DNA from: Fimbriimonas ginsengisoli
GTDB taxonomy: Bacteria > Armatimonadota > Fimbriimonadia > Fimbriimonadales > Fimbriimonadaceae
Reading direction: 5' to 3'
Assembly: GCA_016179045.1 (NCBI GenBank)
Contig: JACOSL010000026.1
Span: 1 to 64,000 of the forward strand
DNA: 64,000 nt
The notes beneath the pieces were generated by a model. It saw nothing but the letters and a program-made list of their open reading frames with translations, was not told where the DNA came from and searched no databases. Shown one piece after another: positions 34,803 to 44,193 of the stretch; position 1 is the first letter of the stretch; each line of letters begins with the position of its first letter. Position numbers and translations under genes: made by a program.

Positions 34803-34834
34803 CCCCGCCCCCTTCCCAAAGGCGGGGCTTTTTT
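34803..34834 (+). terminator. Rho-independent terminator after ftsZ
   Basis: CCCCGCC / GGCGGGG stem with an 11-base loop, followed by CTTTTTTC. Confidence 0.85.
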
Positions 34835-34906
34835 CGTGTCTCGCAAGGGAGGTGATTCAGCCCGGGCCCGCGCAACCCGGCGCGCCCCCGTGCGTAAGCT
34901 CGGGTA

Positions 34907-35761
34907 ATGGCCAAGCGCAAGATCCTCAAGGGCCTGCCCGCCGAGGCGTTCGTCGCCGATACGGACCACTGGGCTCTGAACAAGCTCAAGAAGGTGCCCC
35001 TGCTGCCGACCGTCGTCCAGAAATTTTATGAGGTCGGCCTAGACCGGTGGCTGTACTGCTTCAACATGGCGACCTCGGTGCGCTGCGGCCCGAACCAATA
35101 CAAGACGCTGTACGAAATCACGCGTGAATCGAGCGCGATCCTCGATATGCCTATGCCCGAGGTGTACATCGGCAGCAACCCGTTCCCCAACGCGTTCGCG
35201 GGAGGCGTGGAGCGGCCGTATATCACGCTCCGCTCGTCGATCGTCGAAACCCTGAGCGACGAGGAGCTTTACCACCTGATCGGCCACGAGCTGGGCCACA
35301 TCAAGGCGGGCCACATCCTCTACATGAGCGTGGCGCGGGTGCTGCACCCGCTTCTCGACCTGATCGGGCGGCGCACGTTCGGGTTGGGCGATGTCGCTAG
35401 CGTGGGGCTGTTGATCGCGCTGTACGAGTGGTTTCGGCAAGCCGAGATTTCTGCCGATCGCGCCGGGCTGCTGGTCAGCCAGTCGCTCGATTTGTCGCTC
35501 GATACGAACCTGAGGATGACGGCCGGCCCCAACCGCCTATCTCACGAAATGAACCGCGACGCGTTCATGGACCAAGCCCGCGCCTATCAAGAGGCGGGGC
35601 TCGCGGAATCGCTCGGTAAGGTGCTCATCTTCCTGCTCATGTCGTCGATGTGGACCCATCCGATGCCGGTGCACCGCGCCCAGGAGCTGGAGCAGTGGGT
35701 TCAGGCCGGTGAATACGACCGGGTGATGCGCGGCGAGTACGCACGGGCGGCGGCGAGCTAG
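34907..35761 (+). CDS. M48-family metallopeptidase
   Basis: This 284-residue protein has the zinc motif HELGH (127-131) inside 'LYHLIGHELGHIKAGHILYM' and the third ligand region 'QAEISADRAGLL'. One or two hydrophobic helices flank the site (about 140-160 and 230-245). Members related to HtpX degrade misfolded membrane proteins. TAAGCT (34895-34900) ends 6 bases before ATG 34907. An R2/R3 repeat module begins 5 bp after its stop. Confidence 0.85.
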   Translation: MAKRKILKGLPAEAFVADTDHWALNKLKKVPLLPTVVQKFYEVGLDRWLYCFNMATSVRCGPNQYKTLYEITRESSAILDMPMPEVYIGSNPFPNAFAGGVERPYITLRSSIVETLSDEELYHLIGHELGHIKAGHILYMSVARVLHPLLDLIGRRTFGLGDVASVGLLIALYEWFRQAEISADRAGLLVSQSLDLSLDTNLRMTAGPNRLSHEMNRDAFMDQARAYQEAGLAESLGKVLIFLLMSSMWTHPMPVHRAQELEQWVQAGEYDRVMRGEYARAAAS

Positions 35762-36640
35762 GGGCGTCGCTCTGCGGTGGCTATGGCTGTGCATGGCCTT
35801 GCGTTGCGTCGATTCCGGGACGCCATGGATGGCGTCCACGAGACGAACGGCGAGCGAGCCCCGGGACGGGGCGAGCGAGCCAAAGAAAATAACTATCCTC
35901 CCTTGAGGGAGGGGATCGAGGGGAGGGTGGGGGTGCAAGCGACCAGTGACGAGCGACGCGTGACGACGATTACTCCGTAAGCCCTTCCCCTTGCGGCGCA
36001 GGGGGAAGTCGACCGAAAGCTCGCCGAGGTCGGAAGGTCTGCTTTCGGTTGAACGCCAAAGCGCCCGGAGGCCTCCACCCATTCTCGACTCGACGCTATA
36101 TGAACTCCCACGCCCTCCCGCGCACCGCAGGGGAGGGAATTGGAGCGGCGACCAACGGTGTGGCAGGTCCTGGAGCCCCCGTCCCGGCACCTTCACTTGG
36201 CCGTGCAGGGGGAAGGCGACCGAAGCCTTGCCGAGGTCGGAAGGAGGTGATTTCGGTGGTTGTCTCTCGCCGCCCGTGCTGCACCCCCCGTCCAGCAACG
36301 CCAAGGATGGCGTTGCGAAGAGAAAAGGTGAGCGAGCGCCCGGAGGGCGTGAGCGAGCCAGAAAAAGTAACTCCCCTCCCTTGAGGGAGGGGATCGAGGG
36401 GAGGGTGCGGGCGCAGGCGACCGGTGCCGAGCGACGCGTGACGACGATTAGTCCGGGCATCTTCCCCTTGCAGCGCAGGGGGAAGTCGACCGAAGGCATG
36501 TCGAGGTCGGAAGGAGGTGCTTTTGGAGTGGTTGCGTGCCAATGAACCTCCACCTGCGTGCGCCTCCGCCTTCGCCGGGCTTCGGCGGACGAGCCGCTTA
36601 CGCTTCCTCCCCCTGCCTCAAGGGGAGGACTTCCTGAGCG
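35762..36640. repeat. Repeat island between M48 and DUF4352-like genes
   Basis: An 880-bp gap without a gene. R2 units (35766-35812), a full R3 element (35816-35880: stems GGGACGCCA/TGGCGTCC and CCCCG/CGGGG around GGA) and palindrome plus G4 (35898-35927) come first. An R6 unit (about 35985-36035), an R5 unit (36060-36140), another R6 (36200-36245) and a second R3 (36293-36360, stem GCAACGCCA/TGGCGTTGC) follow, then palindrome plus G4 (36373-36402), a third R6 (36460-36515) and an R4-like hairpin (36565-36625). Confidence 0.85.
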
Positions 36641-36650
36641 CCCCTCCGGA

Positions 36651-37157
36651 CTATCGCTCTACTTCGAGAACCGTCTGTCGGTTGCCGAAGAGCACCGCGT
36701 CGATCGCCGCCCCCGCGCCGCCTCCAAGCACGAACGCCATCTTCAGCGACTTGGCGTCGGCTGGCCCGAGGAAGACGAGCGTCCGCTTGGCGCTCTCCCC
36801 CGCATCCAGGTGGGCCTCCGCCGGACCAAGTGAGGCTCGTGCCTCCGGCGCGAGGCGAAGGCCGCAGCCTTGGTCGTCGGCCACTTCGACGAACTCGGGT
36901 CGGTAGTCGAAACTCACTCGCTTCGCCTCGTTGGTGAAGCGCAGATCGATTAGATAGAACGCCTTGCCCGCGGGGGCGGCGACGCCCCCGACTTTGGCGA
37001 CTGAGCGCGACTTGAGGGCGTAGGCGGCGAAGTCGTCCACGTGCATCCGGCTCCCGGGCGGCACGTACTCCGGTCGGGCGAGGAGCGCCAACGAGCCCAG
37101 ACCGAGGAACAGCGCGACGGGGGCGGACGCGAGCAGAACCGTCCAGCGCCGCTTCAT
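36651..37157 (-). CDS. Exported DUF4352-like protein
   Basis: This 168-residue protein has an N-terminal signal or anchor helix ('RRWTVLLASAPVALFLGLGS'), then a beta-sandwich with 'YLIDLRFTNEAKRVSFDYRP', 'ECGLRL'-like strands and 'GESAKRTLVFLGPADAKSLK'. The pattern of 'f..v.l.f.N' and 'G....g.lvF' fits DUF4352 and related proteins that stabilise envelopes. It follows the ceramidase-like gene by 39 bp. Function unknown. Confidence 0.6.
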   Translation of the reverse strand: MKRRWTVLLASAPVALFLGLGSLALLARPEYVPPGSRMHVDDFAAYALKSRSVAKVGGVAAPAGKAFYLIDLRFTNEAKRVSFDYRPEFVEVADDQGCGLRLAPEARASLGPAEAHLDAGESAKRTLVFLGPADAKSLKMAFVLGGGAGAAIDAVLFGNRQTVLEVER

Positions 37158-37196
37158 GGCCCGTTCAACAACTCGACCCCGTACGGCCGTTCCGCG

Positions 37197-38471
37197 CTAC
37201 GGACTGTCGGAAGGGTCCCAAGTGAGGAAGCTGACGAAGATCGCCCAGAATCCCCTAGTCGCCGTATAGACAATCCTCTCACCCTCCAGTCGCCCATAGA
37301 AGCTCAGTGTGGCCTCATAGCCGCCCCGGTCATAGTCTTGCGGGGAGAGCAAGTAACCCATCCAACCGTTGACGTGGCTCGCTACCAGTACGGTGGCCTG
37401 TTCCAAAGTGGGTCTGAGCCCTGTGCGTATGGCGTCGCCGAGCCCCGAGGACGGTTCACCGGGAACGCCGACGAATTCGAGTCTTCCGAGTCGGAAAGCA
37501 GACAAATAAGCCTCATTTGGCGCAAACGCCTCGATGATTGTGCTGGCGAGCCTATCGGTCGTCCCATATACGCGAGCAAAGGTAGGGTGCGGCGATACGG
37601 TGTCAAGAGCAACATGGGATCGGCCAACCAGCAAGTGCACCGCGGCGTCGGGGAATTGGTTACCCTGCTCGGACACCCACGCGATCCGCCTCGGCGCGCC
37701 TGCGATGCCGGTCAAGAACCGCCCCACGAAGTTGTCCACCCGCTCGCGGGGCGTCGCGCCCGGTGCGGCGGGCGATACGTCGCCGAGCGCCCCCATCAGC
37801 ACGGGCGCGCCGATGCACCGCGCCAGCGCCCCCGGCCAATCCCCACGGGTATGCATCTCCTCCGGCCCGTAGAACACCGCGTGCGCCGCATAGCAGGCAA
37901 AGATCGGCACGGTGGCGCCGTCGGCGGTCAGGCCCTCGACCAAGTAGCCGGTCGGATCGGGCTTCGCCCCCGGCCGACGTCCCCTGTTCAGGGGCAAGGA
38001 CGCCGCCGCCACGCTCACCCGCCTCAGCTCTGCCGGAGTGGCCTCTAGCCCGCGACGGATCGCCGAGGCTACCGCGTCCGCGTACCAAGTGAGCATCGCG
38101 GGCCGGTAAGTGGAGATCCCCGGCACCGGGAACGTCATCCGCTCGTTCAGCATCTGGCTGTCGGGCGCGCAATGGGTGTGGGTGGCGCAAAGAAACAACT
38201 CGACCCCGTTCGGAAGTCGCGACCGAACCTCCCGAACCAGGCTCTCGGGCACGGTGAGCAGTTCGCATGAGGCGATCGCGAGGCGCGTCTTATCCTGCTC
38301 AAGCACTGCCACCCGCACGAACAGCCTGTCGCCTCCCGGCTTGGAGAGCCGCCCACCGCGTGCGGTATAGCCCCCAAGCGGCAAGGCGCCGGGCGGGGTG
38401 AGATCGCCGATCGCAGTACGCAGCAGCAGCGGGCTGGCTGCCTGGAGCGCGACAAGAGCGCCAAAAATCAT
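37197..38471 (-). CDS. Neutral/alkaline ceramidase-like hydrolase
   Basis: This 424-residue protein has a short signal-like N-terminus, then 'AIGDLTPPGALPLGGYTARG', 'LFLCATHTHCAPDSQ' (zinc-binding histidines) and 'GALGDVSPAAPGA' (catalytic serine motif). These are the marks of the neutral ceramidase N-terminal domain. Classic members split ceramide into sphingosine and fatty acid. Many bacterial homologues lack the C-terminal domain, as here, and have unknown substrates. It is 7 bp downstream of the TPR gene. Confidence 0.8.
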   Translation of the reverse strand: MIFGALVALQAASPLLLRTAIGDLTPPGALPLGGYTARGGRLSKPGGDRLFVRVAVLEQDKTRLAIASCELLTVPESLVREVRSRLPNGVELFLCATHTHCAPDSQMLNERMTFPVPGISTYRPAMLTWYADAVASAIRRGLEATPAELRRVSVAAASLPLNRGRRPGAKPDPTGYLVEGLTADGATVPIFACYAAHAVFYGPEEMHTRGDWPGALARCIGAPVLMGALGDVSPAAPGATPRERVDNFVGRFLTGIAGAPRRIAWVSEQGNQFPDAAVHLLVGRSHVALDTVSPHPTFARVYGTTDRLASTIIEAFAPNEAYLSAFRLGRLEFVGVPGEPSSGLGDAIRTGLRPTLEQATVLVASHVNGWMGYLLSPQDYDRGGYEATLSFYGRLEGERIVYTATRGFWAIFVSFLTWDPSDSP

Positions 38472-38478
38472 AAGGCGC

Positions 38479-39051
38479 TCACGACCCGGTGGGAGCCGAC
38501 TTCAACTTCTGCTGCACCCGGGCGAGGTTCTTGCGCGCGGGGTCGTCGCCCGGCGCAAGGGCCAGATAGGCTTTCCAAACGCGCTCGCTATCACTCAAGA
38601 GGTTCAGCCGCTCGTACGAATGAGCAAGCACCCGGAAGCTGTTTGCATGCGGCTTCAGAGCCAAAGAAGGCTCGAGGAGCGCGGGGACCTTGGCGTAAAG
38701 CTTCTGCTGAAAGTAGAAATTCGCCTCCGGGAACGGTCCATCGGCCTGGGCGGCATTGGCCTTGCGGAACCCCACGTAGACGGCAAGCGCCTCGTCCATG
38801 CGCTCGACGTTCTCGAGCATGTAGCCCAGAGTGTCGGCGATGCCGTAGTCGGAGGGCCTGAGCGCGTTCTGCATGCGCAACAGCTGCACGTCGCGCGGGT
38901 AGTCGCCGTCCTCATACCAGATGTCCACTTGGCGGTCCATCCAGTTGAACGCCACGTCCATGATCGCATCGACCCGACTCGGCTCGGCGCCGCCTTGCGC
39001 ACAAGCAAGAGTCGCCACGACCACCAAGACGAACACGAACGTCGCTCTCAT
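38479..39051 (-). CDS. TPR-containing exported protein
   Basis: This 190-residue protein starts with a cleavable signal peptide ('[20 protein letters not shown]'). It continues with helical repeats that pair as TPRs, such as '[20 protein letters not shown]', '[20 protein letters not shown]' and '[20 protein letters not shown]'. It probably works as a periplasmic scaffold. Its ATG overlaps the gatB stop (ATGA), so it is translated after gatB. No specific partner can be named. Confidence 0.7.
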   Translation of the reverse strand: MRATFVFVLVVVATLACAQGGAEPSRVDAIMDVAFNWMDRQVDIWYEDGDYPRDVQLLRMQNALRPSDYGIADTLGYMLENVERMDEALAVYVGFRKANAAQADGPFPEANFYFQQKLYAKVPALLEPSLALKPHANSFRVLAHSYERLNLLSDSERVWKAYLALAPGDDPARKNLARVQQKLKSAPTGS

Positions 39052-40496
39052 ACCTTCTCCAACGCGGCCTTGACCGCCTCTTGCACCAATCCCGGGTTGG
39101 CTTGCCCGCCCGTCGCCCTCATCACTTGTCCGACGAAGAATCCGGCCACCCCGGTTTGGCCCGACTTGTATTTCGCAACCGAAGCTGGGTTGGCCTCGAT
39201 CGCCTCCCGCACCGCCGCCTCGATCTGGTCGCGGTCGCTGATCTGAACCAGCCCCTTTGCCAGCACGACCGCCGAGGGCATTTCGCCGGATTCGAAGGAT
39301 TCGGCGAAAACCTCCTTGGCCGTCTTGCCGCTGATCGCATCGCTCTCGATGAGTTTGACCAAATCGACCAAGTGGGCCGGCGTGATCTTCGATGCCTTCC
39401 AACCGATTCCGTCCTCGTTCAGCCGCTTGGCGAAGTCGGAGTTCATCCAGTTGCACACGGGCTTGGGCGGCGCGCCGAGCGCCACCGCCTGCTCGAAGAA
39501 CTCGGCCCAGGCTTGGTCGGCGGTGAGCAAGGCGCAGTCTTGAGCGCTCAACCCGGACTGTTCGGCGTAGCGGCGGGCCTTGGCGAGCGGCAACTCGGGC
39601 AATGATGTCCTCGCCCTTTCCCGCATCGCCTCGTCGAACGCCATCGGCACGAGGTCGGGGTCGGGAAAATAGCGGTAGTCGTTCTCCTCCTCCTTCGTGC
39701 GCATCGGGAAGCTCTCCTCGCGCCCCTCGTGCCAGCCGCGCGTTTCCTGCCGAATGCGCTCGCCGCGCCCGAGAGCGGCGATCTGGCGCTCGATCTCGTA
39801 TCGAACTCCAAGCTGAACGGAGCGGAACGAGTTGAGGTTTTTCAGCTCGGTCTTCGTGCCGTATTCAGCCGAGCCCTCGGGTCGGACCGAGATGTTCGGC
39901 TCGCATCGCAGCGAGCCCTCCTCCATCTTGCCGTCGCACACGCCGAGGTAGAGCAGGGTGCTGCGAAGCTGGACCAGATACTCTTTGGCTTCCTCCGCCG
40001 ATTCGATGTCGGGTGGGAAGTCGGTGACGATCTCCATGAGCGGCACGCCCGAGCGGTTGAAATCGACCCCCGAGCCGCCCGCGGGTAGGTGCATGAGCTT
40101 GCCCGTGTCCTCTTCCAGATGCACGCGCCGGATGCGCACGCGTTTGATCGATCCGTCCGCTTTGGGAATGTCGATCCAGCCCGCGTAGCCAATGGGGTTG
40201 GTCTCGCCATATTGGCTCACTTGGTAGCCCTTGGGTAGGTCGGGATAGAAATAGTTTTTGCGGTGGAATACCGAGTTGGTGGCGATGGTGCAGTTCAAGG
40301 CGAGCGCGGTGCGCAGCACCATTTCGGTAGCGGCCCGGTTGGGCACGGGCAGGCTGCCGGGCAGGCCCAGGCACACGGGGCACACGCGCGTGTTCGGCTC
40401 GCCGCCAAAGGCCACCGGGCAGCGGCAGAACATCTTCGAGCGCGTATCGAGCTCGGCGTGAACCTCCATCCCGATGCTGGCGAGGTAGCTGGGCAT
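39048..40496 (-). CDS. gatB: Aspartyl/glutamyl-tRNA amidotransferase subunit B
   Basis: This 482-residue protein starts '[20 protein letters not shown]'. It has '[18 protein letters not shown]', '[20 protein letters not shown]' and '[14 protein letters not shown]', all GatB signatures, and a C-terminal YqeY-like helical domain. With GatA and GatC it converts Glu-tRNA(Gln) or Asp-tRNA(Asn) to the amide form. GatA and GatC are not in the window. First gene of the minus-strand run ending at 36651. Confidence 0.96.
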   Translation of the reverse strand: MPSYLASIGMEVHAELDTRSKMFCRCPVAFGGEPNTRVCPVCLGLPGSLPVPNRAATEMVLRTALALNCTIATNSVFHRKNYFYPDLPKGYQVSQYGETNPIGYAGWIDIPKADGSIKRVRIRRVHLEEDTGKLMHLPAGGSGVDFNRSGVPLMEIVTDFPPDIESAEEAKEYLVQLRSTLLYLGVCDGKMEEGSLRCEPNISVRPEGSAEYGTKTELKNLNSFRSVQLGVRYEIERQIAALGRGERIRQETRGWHEGREESFPMRTKEEENDYRYFPDPDLVPMAFDEAMRERARTSLPELPLAKARRYAEQSGLSAQDCALLTADQAWAEFFEQAVALGAPPKPVCNWMNSDFAKRLNEDGIGWKASKITPAHLVDLVKLIESDAISGKTAKEVFAESFESGEMPSAVVLAKGLVQISDRDQIEAAVREAIEANPASVAKYKSGQTGVAGFFVGQVMRATGGQANPGLVQEAVKAALEKV

Positions 40497-40524
40497 TCGG
40501 CATGGCGAGTTTACCGGCGAGATA

Positions 40525-40553
40525 TTGCCTTGTCCGGGCAAAACCCCTATACT
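40525..40553 (+). promoter_or_regulatory. Leaderless promoter TTGCCT-N17-TATACT
   Basis: The -35 box lies at 40525-40530 and the -10 box at 40548-40553. The ATG follows 6 bases later at 40560, so transcription should start at or within a base of the A of the start codon. Confidence 0.7.
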
Positions 40554-40559
40554 GGGCGC

Positions 40560-41030
40560 ATGAAGCATCTCGGAATCGTCACCGCCCTCCTTCTCGCGCT
40601 CGCTGTTGCCCTCGCCGGCTGCGGCGGCTCGATGGAGGCCAAACTCGTCGGAAAGTGGAAGGGTACCGCGAATCTGCCTAAGGACAAGGCGAACGACCCG
40701 ATGGCCGCCATGGCCCAGGCGATGCTCGCCAATATCAGCCTCGAACTCAAGAAGGACAAGACCTTCGTGATGACGATGATGGTGCCGATCGAAGGCACGT
40801 GGACTTTGGAGGGTTCGCAGGTGAAGCTGCATGTCACGAAGGCGATGGGCATGTCGACCGACGACCTAAAGGCGAAGGCCGAGAAAATGGGCCAAACGAA
40901 GGCAAACGAAGATATCAATAAGCCGATGGTGCTGGACGTGTCCGCCGATGGCACTGAGTTGAAGGTGGTCCCCGACGCGAACTCAAAGCAGGGGATGGGA
41001 GAACTCACGTTTAAGAAAGAAGCCGCGTGA
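40560..41030 (+). CDS. Small lipoprotein, paralogue 1
   Basis: This 156-residue protein has a lipoprotein signal ending in LAGC ('[20 protein letters not shown]'). The body has '[20 protein letters not shown]', '[11 protein letters not shown]', '[20 protein letters not shown]' and 'DGTELKVV', a small beta-barrel pattern with a repeated W. The next gene is a paralogue. The lipid anchor and calycin-like strands suggest an envelope ligand-binding role, but the ligand is unknown. Confidence 0.7.
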   Translation: MKHLGIVTALLLALAVALAGCGGSMEAKLVGKWKGTANLPKDKANDPMAAMAQAMLANISLELKKDKTFVMTMMVPIEGTWTLEGSQVKLHVTKAMGMSTDDLKAKAEKMGQTKANEDINKPMVLDVSADGTELKVVPDANSKQGMGELTFKKEAA

Positions 41031-41063
41031 TGCGGCGGCGAAGGCCAAGTATCCTTGTGGGCT

Positions 41064-41516
41064 ATGAAGCACCGCTACATAGTTTTCGCCTTCCTTAGCG
41101 TCGTCGCGCTAGCCGGATGCGGCGGCTCGATCGAGGGCAAACTCGTTGGAAAGTGGAAGGGAGGCGTGAGGATGGCAAGAGACCTGACGCCAAACCGAGC
41201 CACCCGGGATAAGTTGGCAACGATCTCCCTTGAATTCAAGGCAGACAAGACCTTCGAAATGAACATGGGCATGCCAATGGAGGGCACATGGAGCGTTGAT
41301 GCCAAGCAGGTTACGCTCGTGGCCACGAAAGTGGGGGGCATGAGCATCGAAGAGGCAAAGAAGCAGGCCGAGAAGATGGGGGCCAAAGCGGAGGATGCAG
41401 ACAAGCCGCTCATCCTAGAGCTTTCGGCAGACGGCCAAGAACTGACGATCGCGTCCGGCCAGGCTCCGATGGACACGTCAACGTTCTCGTTCAAGAAAGA
41501 GACGGACGCTTCCTGA
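41064..41516 (+). CDS. Small lipoprotein, paralogue 2
   Basis: This 150-residue protein starts at ATG 41064 and has signal and lipobox VALAGC. It follows paralogue 1 by 33 bp and shares 'KLVGKWKG', 'LEFKADKTFEMNM', 'MEGTWSVDAKQVTLVATK' and 'ELSADGQELTI' with it, so the pair is a tandem duplication. TATCCT at 41050-41055 might be a separate -10 element. Function unknown. Confidence 0.7.
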   Translation: MKHRYIVFAFLSVVALAGCGGSIEGKLVGKWKGGVRMARDLTPNRATRDKLATISLEFKADKTFEMNMGMPMEGTWSVDAKQVTLVATKVGGMSIEEAKKQAEKMGAKAEDADKPLILELSADGQELTIASGQAPMDTSTFSFKKETDAS

Positions 41517-41554
41517 GACCCTAATCTGCCTAGCGGCTCGGGCATAATCCACCT

Positions 41555-42283
41555 ATGCCCGACTCGGATGGCTCGCCCTGGCAGGAGGGCAAGCGATGGG
41601 CGCTCTCGCTCACCTACGATGGGGCGTGGCCCGAACACCTTTCGGAAGTGTGGCCCTTACTGCGCGACGTTGGTCTAAAGGCCACGTTCTTCGTCAGCCC
41701 CACGAGGTTGCTCGACGATCCCCGTGCCTGGCAGGCGCTTGCTGCGGAGGGTCACGAGATCGGCAGCCACAGCTTGTTCGGCGCCTCCGACGGCGGCACT
41801 CTCTTCAACTGGACCTTGCCGATGGTGCAAGCCGACCTCAGGATGACCCAGCGGTTGCTGAAAGGGCTGGTCGGCGTCGAGCCCGAGTCGTTTGCCCTGC
41901 CTGGTTGGTCCACCGCCTCGGGCGAGGGCGATTATCTGCCCGTGGTACAGGAGCACTTCCGCTTCGTGCGCACCGATCGTCGCGAGGTGATCACGGCGGC
42001 GAAGTTCGACCCCAAAGCTCTTGCCAGCAACCCACTGGAAGAAGCGGACGCGCCTGCGGCGCTCCAGGTGGCTCGCCTATGCGGCGGGTGGCAAATCCTT
42101 CGCATCGGACGCCTCGGCGGGCAGCCTGGCCGGTGCGATTCCTTCGAGCACGAACGGCTCGTGCGTGACTGGGCCAAGATGCACGATCTCTGGATCGCGC
42201 CCGTGCGGGAGGTGGGTTCGCGGCTGCTCGCCTGTCGTCATGGGCTGAGCGCCGAGGGGGCTTCCGTTGCGGGTGACCCTTGA
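41555..42283 (+). CDS. NodB-like protein with degenerate zinc site
   Basis: In this 242-residue protein the fold is recognisable from 'KRWALSLTYDGAWPEHLSEV', 'LLRDVGLKATFFVSPTRLLD' and 'EGHEIGSHSLFGASDGG'. The usual motif 1 T-F-D-D is T-Y-D-G, and motif 2 H-S-x-x-H is H-S-L-F-G, so two of the three zinc ligands are missing. It may not be an active metal-dependent polysaccharide deacetylase. CATAAT (41543-41548) ends 6 bases before the ATG. No signal peptide is seen. Confidence 0.65.
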   Translation: MPDSDGSPWQEGKRWALSLTYDGAWPEHLSEVWPLLRDVGLKATFFVSPTRLLDDPRAWQALAAEGHEIGSHSLFGASDGGTLFNWTLPMVQADLRMTQRLLKGLVGVEPESFALPGWSTASGEGDYLPVVQEHFRFVRTDRREVITAAKFDPKALASNPLEEADAPAALQVARLCGGWQILRIGRLGGQPGRCDSFEHERLVRDWAKMHDLWIAPVREVGSRLLACRHGLSAEGASVAGDP

Positions 42284-42420
42284 GACGGGCCCCAAATCAG
42301 CCGATGACAACTGCGGGAGCGAATCCCGGTAGAGCCTACAGCTTCTTGGCCCGCGGGAAGCCAGAGCCCACCAAAGACCTGCTACCCTAAAACAACGGCG
42401 AGCGATTCGTTTGACGCCCT

Positions 42421-42948
42421 ATGGAATTCAACGACACCGGCCCAAAAAAGCGATTTCGCGGCTACGACCCGAAGGAGGTCGACGCGATTCTCAAGGCTAA
42501 CCGAGCGGAAATCGGCAAGCTGAAAGAACAAGTCACCCAGTTCGAGGGCGAGCTCGCGATGCTCAGAACGAAGGAGGGTTCGCTCGGCGAGACCTTGCTT
42601 ATCGCTCAGCGCGCGGCGGAGGAAACCCGCGCCGCCGCCCGGGAAGAGGCCGAACACGCGGTGGCCGAAGCGCAGAAGCAGGTCGAGGAAGAGACGGCTC
42701 GTGGGAAGGCCCTGCTCGAAGAGCTTCGCTGGGAGATCGAGCGCATCCGGCTGGACAAGCAGAAGTTCATCCAGAGCTTCGCCGGTCTCTTGGAGCACTA
42801 TCTGGGCGAACTGGCCGAGGCCAACCGAGGATTGACTGTGGTTGAAGGCGAGGGCAAGTCAGCGCCCGCGCCCGCCGCGGAAGCCAAGCCCGCCGATCCG
42901 ATTCAAGAGATCGTCGACAGCGTCCCGGACGATGCCGCCAACGCCTGA
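42421..42948 (+). CDS. DivIVA-like coiled-coil protein
   Basis: In this 175-residue protein the N-terminus 'KKRFRGYDPKEVDAILKANR' fits the DivIVA lipid-binding domain ('F.......V..fL'). Residues 25-130 form one long coiled coil, and the tail is Pro/Ala-rich. DivIVA-type proteins mark curved membranes, septa or poles. It overlaps the DUF167 gene by 17 bp and heads a run with FHA and PP2C genes, so it may be a target of Ser/Thr phosphorylation. Confidence 0.65.
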   Translation: MEFNDTGPKKRFRGYDPKEVDAILKANRAEIGKLKEQVTQFEGELAMLRTKEGSLGETLLIAQRAAEETRAAAREEAEHAVAEAQKQVEEETARGKALLEELRWEIERIRLDKQKFIQSFAGLLEHYLGELAEANRGLTVVEGEGKSAPAPAAEAKPADPIQEIVDSVPDDAANA

Positions 42949-43234
42949 ACCGTTTTGCGAAATCGCGGTCCGAGTCACGCCCCGTAGCGCTCGCAATCGG
43001 CTCGAACTCCAGCCTGACGGCCCGCTCAAAGTTTGGACCACCGCGCCCCCCGTCGAGGGGCAGGCCAACGCGGCGGTTTGCGCCCTGGTCGCCAAGGCGG
43101 CGGGGCTCGCCAAGAGCCGGGTGAGCGTGATCTCCGGCCACACCTCGCGCGATAAGCGGATTCGGCTCGAAGGGCTATCCCAGGACGCCCTTATTACCAG
43201 GCTCGGTGGGCAGCCGACGTTGCCAGAAGGCTAG
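42932..43234 (+). CDS. DUF167 (YggU-like) protein
   Basis: This 100-residue protein has 'IAVRVTPRSARNRLELQPDG', 'APPVEGQANAAVCALVAKAA' and 'GHTSRDKRIRLEG', which match the DUF167 family. Family members are small soluble proteins of unknown biochemistry. It starts at ATG 42932 inside the 3' end of the DivIVA-like gene. Confidence 0.85.
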   Translation: MPPTPEPFCEIAVRVTPRSARNRLELQPDGPLKVWTTAPPVEGQANAAVCALVAKAAGLAKSRVSVISGHTSRDKRIRLEGLSQDALITRLGGQPTLPEG

Positions 43235-43288
43235 CCCCCGCGCACTTTTGGCTCCAAGTGAAGCATCATACGTCTCGTAGGAGACAGC

Positions 43289-44191
43289 GTGAGCGACGCA
43301 AACAAGACCCAACTGCTCTCGGGCGATCCCAACCGCACCCAGCTCGGCTCACCCCCCAGCGTCGATCCCAACAAGACGCTGCTCGGCACCGCCCCCTCCG
43401 TCAACGCGACGGTTACGATCAAGCCGATCCAGTGTCCGATCTGCAAGACCTTCAACCCGGCGGGGGTGATGTTCTGCATCGACTGCGGCCTGATCTTCGA
43501 CCGCGCGCTGCCAGGCGACGCCTTTGGCGCGCCCGCCATCCAGCTTCCAGTGCTTGTCGAGAGCTCTGGGCGCGAGCACCCGATCCGCCCCGGTCTCAAT
43601 ATGATCGGGCGTGAGGGCGACGTGATGCTGAGCGACGGGCGGGCGAGCCGCAGGCACGCGCAGATCGCCTCGGATAATGGGGTGCTCACATTGGAAGACC
43701 TGGGCAGCACGAACGGCACGAAGGTGGACGGCAAGGCCCTCTCGAAGGGGGAAAAGGTGGCCTTGAATGGCGGGGAGACGCTGAGCTTTGGCGGCATTGA
43801 GCTCCGGCTGTCGATGCCCGGCGGCGTCTCCGGCAGGGCGACCCAAGCCTTAAGCTCGAACAAGACGGCCGCAATGTCGACGCCCCCTGCGATCGAGACC
43901 GCACCCGCGACCCTTTTTGGCGAGGGTAAGGAGTTCGCCCTGAAGCCAGGGATGAACACATTCGGGCGGAAGGCTGAGAACGACGTTTCCATCACCGACC
44001 CGTACGTGAGCGGCAAGCACGGGGTGATCGAGGTGGCCGACGACGGGCTCTACGTCACCGACGTGGGCAGCACGAACGGCACGATGCTGAACGACGCCAA
44101 GCTTGCGCCCAATATGCGCACTCGCTTCACCCCCGACGACGTCATCCGGCTCGGCAGCCTCGAGTTCCGGGTTCGCGTCAACGAGGCCTAG
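43289..44191 (+). CDS. Protein with zinc ribbon and two FHA domains
   Basis: In this 300-residue protein, residues 48-75 form a zinc ribbon ('CPICKTFNPAGVMFCIDCG', two CxxC pairs). FHA domain 1 (about 92-175) has 'MIGREGDVMLSDGRASRRHA' and 'EDLGSTNGTKVDG'. FHA domain 2 (about 210-298) has 'TFGRKAENDVSITDPYVSGK' and 'DVGSTNGTMLND'. FHA domains bind phosphothreonine peptides. The PP2C gene starts 2 bp after its stop, so the two form a phospho-signalling pair. No kinase is in the window. Confidence 0.88.
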   Translation: MSDANKTQLLSGDPNRTQLGSPPSVDPNKTLLGTAPSVNATVTIKPIQCPICKTFNPAGVMFCIDCGLIFDRALPGDAFGAPAIQLPVLVESSGREHPIRPGLNMIGREGDVMLSDGRASRRHAQIASDNGVLTLEDLGSTNGTKVDGKALSKGEKVALNGGETLSFGGIELRLSMPGGVSGRATQALSSNKTAAMSTPPAIETAPATLFGEGKEFALKPGMNTFGRKAENDVSITDPYVSGKHGVIEVADDGLYVTDVGSTNGTMLNDAKLAPNMRTRFTPDDVIRLGSLEFRVRVNEA

Positions 44192-44193
44192 GG

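Noticed and set aside
34847-34872. AAGGGAGGTGATTCAGCC resembles the complement of the 16S rRNA 3' end
   Set aside because: Similarity stops after about 18 bases with two differences; no rRNA sequence follows on either strand.
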